Part shown: positions 59,546-64,000 of the stretch, piece after piece
Position numbering within the stretch: the stretch's first letter is position 1
Layout: each line of letters opens with the position of its first letter
The notes under the pieces: model-generated
The model's input: the letters and a program-made list of their open reading frames with translations, nothing else
Told to the model about the DNA's origin: nothing
Databases searched by the model: none
Origin: Nostocoides sp. Soil756
GTDB taxonomy: Bacteria; Actinomycetota; Actinomycetes; Actinomycetales; Dermatophilaceae
Direction: 5' to 3'
NCBI RefSeq assembly: GCF_001428065.1
Contig: NZ_LMSE01000001.1
Location: 52,656 to 116,655, forward strand
DNA length: 64,000 nt
Program-made: the position numbers and the translations under genes

Positions 59546-60340
59546 TCAGGCCAGACTGCGCAGGACGTCGACCAGCCCGTGCTCGTCGACGTGGCAGGTG
59601 ACGTCGTCGGCGGCGTCCTTGACCTCGTCGGGAGCGTTGCCCATCGCGACCCCGCGCGCGGCCCAGCGCAGCATCTCGAGGTCGTTGCGCTGGTCACCGA
59701 CGGCCAGGGTGAGCCGCGGCTCCACGCCCAGCCGGCGCCGGACCGTCTCGAGGGCCGCGGCCTTCGAGACACCCTCCGGGGTGATGTCGAGCCAGGCGCT
59801 CCAGCCGACGGCGTACTCGACGCCGTGCAGCCCGATGCGCTCGGCGCCGGCGAGGAAGTCCTCGTCGGTGCCCTCGGGGTCGCGGATGGTCACCCGGGTG
59901 ACGGGATGGGCCATCAGCTCCTCGAAGCTGACCACCCGGGGGGTGCCGTCGAGCTCGCCCTCGGGGAAGGGCGCCGACACCTTGAAGCCGACGCCGATCT
60001 CCTCGACCGCGACCAGGGCGGTGGGGAACTCCGCCCGCAGCACCCGCAACGCCGGGGCGGGGTCGAAGGTGACGGCCTCGAGCACCTCGTAGCCGTCGGG
60101 CAGCGCCGGGTCGAGGCGCAGGGTGATGGCGCCGTTGGCGCAGACGGCGTACCCCGTGGTCAGGCCCAGGGCGTCGAGCACGGGCAGCGTGCCGATGACC
60201 GCGCGCCCGGTGGCGAGGGTGACGTGGTGGCCGGCGTCGGCGACCGCCCGCACCGCCGCCCGGACGGGCTCGTGGAGGTGGCCGTCGTGGTCGACGGTGG
60301 TGCCGTCGATGTCGAGGCAGACCAGGTGTGGTGTCGTCAT
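59546..60340 (-). CDS. HAD-superfamily (Cof-type) phosphatase
   Basis: A 264-residue hydrolase of the HAD IIB class. Motif I CLDIDGTTVDHDG with nucleophile Asp9, motif II near residue 44 (LATGRAVIGTL), Lys in ITPEGVSKAAALE and motif IV AVGDQRNDLEMLRWA near residue 217; the large cap domain sits between. Substrates are usually sugar phosphates or PLP. Located downstream of the ABC exporter, with 54 bp between. Confidence 0.9.
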   Translation of the reverse strand: MTTPHLVCLDIDGTTVDHDGHLHEPVRAAVRAVADAGHHVTLATGRAVIGTLPVLDALGLTTGYAVCANGAITLRLDPALPDGYEVLEAVTFDPAPALRVLRAEFPTALVAVEEIGVGFKVSAPFPEGELDGTPRVVSFEELMAHPVTRVTIRDPEGTDEDFLAGAERIGLHGVEYAVGWSAWLDITPEGVSKAAALETVRRRLGVEPRLTLAVGDQRNDLEMLRWAARGVAMGNAPDEVKDAADDVTCHVDEHGLVDVLRSLA

Positions 60341-60394
60341 CGGTGGTCACGCTACCGAGGCCGGATGAACGGACGGTGGACGGCCCGCGCTCCA

Positions 60395-61639
60395 CTACTC
60401 GGGCGTCGACCAGGCCTGGCGCATCGAGAGCCTGCCGCCGGTCTGCAGCAGCGAGCGCCGGTACAGCCGCTCGGCCAGGGTGACGACCACGGCGGCCGCG
60501 GCCAGCAGCAGCCCGAGCGCCAGCACGGCCTCCCACCACTGCGCCGTGCCCTCGAGCAGTCGCGTCGGCATGAGCACGGCCGAGAACGGCGGGAGGTAGG
60601 ACAGGGCGACCTTGACCGTGCCGTCGACGAAGAGCGCTCCGAAGAAGACCGCCAGCACCAGCATCGTCAACGGGGTCGCGGTGCTCTGCACCTCCTCGGT
60701 GCGCGAGGCCAGCGCCCCGGCCACCGCCCACAGCGCGGCCAGCCCCACGAACCCGGCCACGAAGAACACCAGGAACCACACCACCGGCCCGCTCACCCCC
60801 GCCACGAGCGAGGAGTACGGCGTCAGCGACAGCCCGGCCAGCCCCACCCCGGCGTAGAGGACCATCTGCGCGATGGCCAGGAGGCTGTTGCCGACGATCT
60901 TGCCGACCAGCAGCTGGCGCACCGGGATCGAGGTGGCGATGATCTCGACGATCCGCGACTGCTTCTCCTCGACCACGCTGTTGGCCAGGGTGATCCCGAA
61001 GGTCAGGGTCGCCACGTAGAAGAGGAAGGCGAAGGCGAACGCGACCCCCTGCGCCAGGTCCGCCTTCTGGGCGTCGCCGGTGAGCAGGCGCGTCGTCACC
61101 GTGCTGCCGGCCTCGAGGCGGTCGACGGTGGTGCCGAGCTCCTCGGCCCGCTGGCGCAGCGACTCCTGCCGCACGACGTCCTGGGTCACCCGCGTGAGCG
61201 CGGTCTTCTGCTCGCTGTCGGTGGTGAGCACCCAGCCGTCGCCGTCGCGCGCGAGCCAGGCGTCGACGTCCCCGCTGGTCACCAACCCGCGGGCGGCCGA
61301 GGCGTCCTCGACCGGGCGGACCTCGACGGCCACGCCGTCGTCGATGCCGGGCGCCTTCTCGGCGAGCCGGTCGGCCATGGTGCGCGCGTCGGCGGTCGCT
61401 GCGACGGTGTACGTCGTCGTCCGCGCGGCGTCCCACGCCGAGTAGCCCATGAACCCCGTGATCAGCAGAAGGGTGAACACGGTGCCGATGAGGAACGAGC
61501 GGTCGGTGAGCTTGACCACCACCTCGCGGCGCGCCACGAGGGTCCAGGCCGAGCCCACCCGGCCGGGCGGCGCGTCGGGCGAGGTCTGGGGCGACGCGTC
61601 GAGCCCGGGACGGTCCTGCGGGAGCCGGGTCGTCGTCAT
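60395..61639 (-). CDS. ABC exporter permease, NatB-like
   Basis: A 414-residue permease with one helix after a polar N-terminus, a large extracytoplasmic domain (about residues 65-190, including TVAATADARTMADRLAEKAPGIDDGVAVEV) and about five to six C-terminal helices. EEKQSRIVEIIATSIPVRQLLVGKIVGN near residue 230 is the family mark of ABC2/NatB proteins. Start overlaps the ATPase stop (ATGA). NatAB-type systems expel sodium or peptides under envelope stress. Confidence 0.87.
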   Translation of the reverse strand: MTTTRLPQDRPGLDASPQTSPDAPPGRVGSAWTLVARREVVVKLTDRSFLIGTVFTLLLITGFMGYSAWDAARTTTYTVAATADARTMADRLAEKAPGIDDGVAVEVRPVEDASAARGLVTSGDVDAWLARDGDGWVLTTDSEQKTALTRVTQDVVRQESLRQRAEELGTTVDRLEAGSTVTTRLLTGDAQKADLAQGVAFAFAFLFYVATLTFGITLANSVVEEKQSRIVEIIATSIPVRQLLVGKIVGNSLLAIAQMVLYAGVGLAGLSLTPYSSLVAGVSGPVVWFLVFFVAGFVGLAALWAVAGALASRTEEVQSTATPLTMLVLAVFFGALFVDGTVKVALSYLPPFSAVLMPTRLLEGTAQWWEAVLALGLLLAAAAVVVTLAERLYRRSLLQTGGRLSMRQAWSTPE

Positions 61640-62520
61640 CAGGCGGCCACCTCTCGGTAGATGTCGGCCAGGGCGGGTCGGACCGGGGTGAAGTCACGCA
61701 CCGTCCCGCGGGCGGTCGCCTCGCGCAGGACGTGCTGCTCGGCCCCGTCGTCGATCACCTCGACCAGCGCGGTGCGTCCGTCGACGTCGACGACGTGGAT
61801 GCCGCCGAGGTCGCGCACCCAGCCGGCATCGCGGTCGAGGGTCAGGCGGTAGCGCACCGGGCCGCGCGAGCGGAGCTCGTCGGCATCGCCGGCGGCGACC
61901 ACCCGGCCGCGCGAGAGGATGACGAGGCGGTCGCACAGCTTCTCGACCAGGTCGAGCTGGTGGCTCGAGAACAGCACCGGCACCCCGGTGGCCGCCCGCT
62001 CGCGCAGGAGGTCGGCCATCGAGTCGACCGCCGTGGGGTCCAGCCCCGAGAACGGCTCGTCGAGGACCAGCGCGGCCGGGTCGTGCAGCAGCGCCGCCAC
62101 CACCTGCACCCGCTGCTGGTTGCCCAGGCTCAGCTTCTGCAGCTGGTCGCCGGCCCGCTCGGCCAGCCCGAAACGCTCGAGGTGCTCGAGGGCGGCCCGC
62201 CGGGCCGTCTCGGCCGCCATCCCCTTGAGCTGCGCGAGGTAGACGAGCTGGTCGAGCACACGCTGCTTGGGGTAGAGGCCGCGCTCCTCGGGCATGTAGC
62301 CGAAGCGGCGCTGGTCGGCGGCGGTGACGGTGCGCCCCTGCCAGCGCACCTCGCCCGCGTCGACGGCGAGCACGCCCATGACCATCCGCATGGTGGTGGT
62401 CTTGCCGGCACCGTTGCCGCCGACGAACCCGGTGAGGATGCCGTCGCGCACGTCGAACGAGACCCCGTCGACGGCCGTGACGTCACCGAAGCGCCGGGTG
62501 AGCTCTCTGATCTCCAACAT
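61639..62520 (-). CDS. ABC exporter ATPase, NatA-like
   Basis: A 293-residue ATPase: Walker A GGNGAGKTT near residue 38, signature LSLGNQQRVQVVAALL, Walker B ALVLDEPFSGLDPT, then SSHQLDLVEKLCDRLVILSRGRVVAAG. A DUF4162-type C-terminal region follows. It is coupled to the permease and lies 52 bp after the response regulator on the same strand, so one transcript from the kinase gene to the permease is likely. Confidence 0.92.
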   Translation of the reverse strand: MLEIRELTRRFGDVTAVDGVSFDVRDGILTGFVGGNGAGKTTTMRMVMGVLAVDAGEVRWQGRTVTAADQRRFGYMPEERGLYPKQRVLDQLVYLAQLKGMAAETARRAALEHLERFGLAERAGDQLQKLSLGNQQRVQVVAALLHDPAALVLDEPFSGLDPTAVDSMADLLRERAATGVPVLFSSHQLDLVEKLCDRLVILSRGRVVAAGDADELRSRGPVRYRLTLDRDAGWVRDLGGIHVVDVDGRTALVEVIDDGAEQHVLREATARGTVRDFTPVRPALADIYREVAA

Positions 62521-62572
62521 GCCGGCGACGCTACCGACCCCGCACGGGCGGCGGATCCCCCTGCGGGCTGAC

Positions 62573-63259
62573 TCAGCCCTCCACCGGCGAGATGAGCCCC
62601 GCCTCGTGGGCCAGCACCACGGCCTGCACCCGGTCGCGCACCTGCAGCTTGGCCAGGCAGCTCGACACGTGGGTCTTCACGGTGGCCTCGCCGAGGAAGA
62701 GGGTCCGCGCGATCTCACCGTTCGACAGACCCCGGCCGACCAGGACCAGCACCTCACGCTCGCGGTCGGTGAGCCGGTCCAGGCCGGGGGGCGCCGGCCG
62801 CCGCGGCATCCGCTGGTCGCTGGTCATCCGGTCGATGACCCGACGGGTGACCTCGGGGGCGAGGATGCCGGAGCCGGCGTGGACGACGCGCACGGCATCG
62901 AGCAGCTGCTCGGGCTCGGCGTTCTTCAGCAGGAAGCCACCGGCCCCGGCCTGGAGGGCGTCGAACAGGTAGTCGTCGCGGTCGAAGGTGGTGAGGATGA
63001 CGACGCGCCCCAGCCCCTCGGCCACGATGCGCCGGGTGGCCTCGATGCCGTCGAGCACCGGCATCTGCACGTCCATGAGCACGACGTCGGGGTGCACCGA
63101 GCGGGCCACGACCACGGCCTCGGCCCCGTTGGCGGCCTCGCCCACGACCTCGACGTCGTCCTCGACCGAGAGCATCATGGCGAAGCCCGAGCGCACCATC
63201 GCGTGGTCGTCGACCAGGAGTACCCGCACCCGCTCGGGGGACGGCGACGCATCGCTCAC
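62573..63259 (-). CDS. NarL/LuxR-family response regulator
   Basis: A 228-residue regulator. The receiver domain has Asp17-Asp18 (LLVDDHAMV), phosphoacceptor Asp63 (VLMDVQMP), and Lys in GFLLKNAEP. The LuxR-type helix-turn-helix ([43 protein letters not shown]) lies at the C-terminus. GTG at 63259 overlaps the kinase stop (GTGA). Most such pairs control the ABC exporter beside them. Confidence 0.93.
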   Translation of the reverse strand: MSDASPSPERVRVLLVDDHAMVRSGFAMMLSVEDDVEVVGEAANGAEAVVVARSVHPDVVLMDVQMPVLDGIEATRRIVAEGLGRVVILTTFDRDDYLFDALQAGAGGFLLKNAEPEQLLDAVRVVHAGSGILAPEVTRRVIDRMTSDQRMPRRPAPPGLDRLTDREREVLVLVGRGLSNGEIARTLFLGEATVKTHVSSCLAKLQVRDRVQAVVLAHEAGLISPVEG

Positions 63260-64000
63260 GGGTGGCCCACCGCGACGTCGGTGGCGGCCGGGCCGGCCGC
63301 GGGGGCGGTGGACGCCTCGCCCGAGGAGGAGTGGGGGCCGGCCGGGGACCCGTTCCACGGGTAGCGGACCCGCACGCGGTACCCGCCCGTGGGGCGCGGC
63401 CCCACCTCGACGGTGCCGCGGTGCGAGGCCGCCCGCTCGCGGATGCCGAGCTGGCCGAGCCCGCTGCCCGAGGTGCCGGCGCGCGGGCGCCCGTCGTCGA
63501 CCACCTCGACCTCGGCGAAGCCGTGGGGGCCGTCGTCGAGCCGGACCACGACCGAGACCCGGGCGGCCGTCGAGTGCTTCTCGACGTTGGTGAGGGCCTC
63601 CTGCACGGTGCGGTGGACGGAGTGCGCCAGCGCCGACCCCAGCCGGTCGGCCGCCCCCGGCGTGGCTTCGACGACGTCGAGCTCGACGCGGCGTCCTGGG
63701 GTGCGGCAGGCCTCCACCAGCACCGGGAGCTGCGAGAGTCCCGGCTGGGGCGTGCGGTCGGCCTCCTCCGCGGGCACCCGCTCCGTCTCGCGCAGGGTGC
63801 CGAGCAGCCCCCGCATCGACGACACGGCCTCGCGGGAGGACCCCTCGATGCCGGCCAGGGCGCCCTTGGCGCTGCCCGGGTCACGGTCCATCACCCGTCG
63901 GGCCGCGGCGGCCTGGATGCCGATGACCGAGACGTGGTGGGCGACGACGTCGTGCAGCTCGCGCGCGATCCGCAGGCGCTCCTCGGTGACGGCCCGGGCG
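63256..64000 (-). CDS. Sensor histidine kinase, HisKA_3 type (5' end outside window)
   Basis: The last 248 residues of a kinase are inside the window. The phosphoacceptor box reads [20 protein letters not shown] near 63950 (His in ELHDVV), then a long coiled dimer helix, and the ATP domain with [13 protein letters not shown] and [13 protein letters not shown]. It continues past 64000; the ATG at 63894 is internal. The C-terminus has an Ala/Gly tail of about 30 residues. The NarL-type regulator is translationally coupled to it. Confidence 0.9.
   Translation of the reverse strand, partial: ARAVTEERLRIARELHDVVAHHVSVIGIQAAAARRVMDRDPGSAKGALAGIEGSSREAVSSMRGLLGTLRETERVPAEEADRTPQPGLSQLPVLVEACRTPGRRVELDVVEATPGAADRLGSALAHSVHRTVQEALTNVEKHSTAARVSVVVRLDDGPHGFAEVEVVDDGRPRAGTSGSGLGQLGIRERAASHRGTVEVGPRPTGGYRVRVRYPWNGSPAGPHSSSGEASTAPAAGPAATDVAVGHP

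Overview
The window is 64 kb of very GC-rich DNA with densely packed genes, frequent 1-4 nt stop/start overlaps, GTG starts and no intact RNA gene. The gene set points to a high-GC Actinomycetota: a mycothiol-dependent maleylpyruvate isomerase-type enzyme, DUF6458, DUF1206 and DUF6584 proteins, a BsaP-like partner of biotin synthase, bkdABC and cydABDC. A member of Micrococcales, perhaps Intrasporangiaceae, is my inference and not proven by anything in the window.

Left edge (1-2.4 kb): the right end of what looks like an integrated element. A 3' half of tRNA-Gly(CCC) lies at 722-767, a shorter decayed copy at 872-893, and a truncated beta-propeller gene follows. 2.5-9 kb: fatty-acid genes (acyl-CoA dehydrogenase and acyl-CoA ligase, convergent), small membrane proteins, a GlcD-type FAD oxidase and a nitrilase. 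9.0-9.3 kb: a highly structured intergenic element. 9.3-18.8 kb: a CopD-CtaG copper/oxidase-assembly protein, an MDMPI enzyme, a marR-DHA2 efflux operon, an MFS transporter, a glutaryl-CoA dehydrogenase-like gene and an EamA exporter.

18.9-24.0 kb: a minus-strand branched-chain 2-oxoacid dehydrogenase operon (E1 alpha, E1 beta, E2) that ends in an unrecognised 486-residue protein. 24.7-30.4 kb: a compact cluster of GT2, DUF2064 transferase, membrane molybdopterin oxidoreductase, a small membrane protein, a divergent polytopic membrane protein and an epimerase with a zinc-ribbon-like insertion; this looks like an uncharacterised cell-envelope pathway. 30.4-34.1 kb: HisC-type aminotransferase, PF04020 membrane protein, galE, and an araC-VOC pair.

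34.2-41.4 kb: cydA-cydB-cydD-cydC followed without a gap by a BlaI/MecI-family repressor and an M56 (BlaR-like) peptidase. A 36-bp tandem operator just before cydA matches this repressor class, so the respiratory operon probably carries its own derepression switch. 42.9-50.2 kb: biotin synthesis in three pieces (bioB-bsaP, bioA, bioF-bioD) with unrelated genes between them. 50.2-64 kb: LMW phosphatase, purB, YjbR, a csoR-copA copper operon with an obvious CsoR box, a SpoU methyltransferase, two overlapping PAP2 phosphatases, DUF1206, a HAD phosphatase, a NatAB-type ABC exporter and its two-component system, the kinase being cut by the window end.

Two families of dispersed palindromes recur. 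One is a 55-57 bp hairpin with outer arm CCCGAACGTGTGTGAA, found three times just after gene ends, whose inner stem differs between copies but stays paired. The other is GGAGCA-N(6-10)-TGCTCC, tandemly repeated at 9.1 kb and also present inside cydD and cydC.
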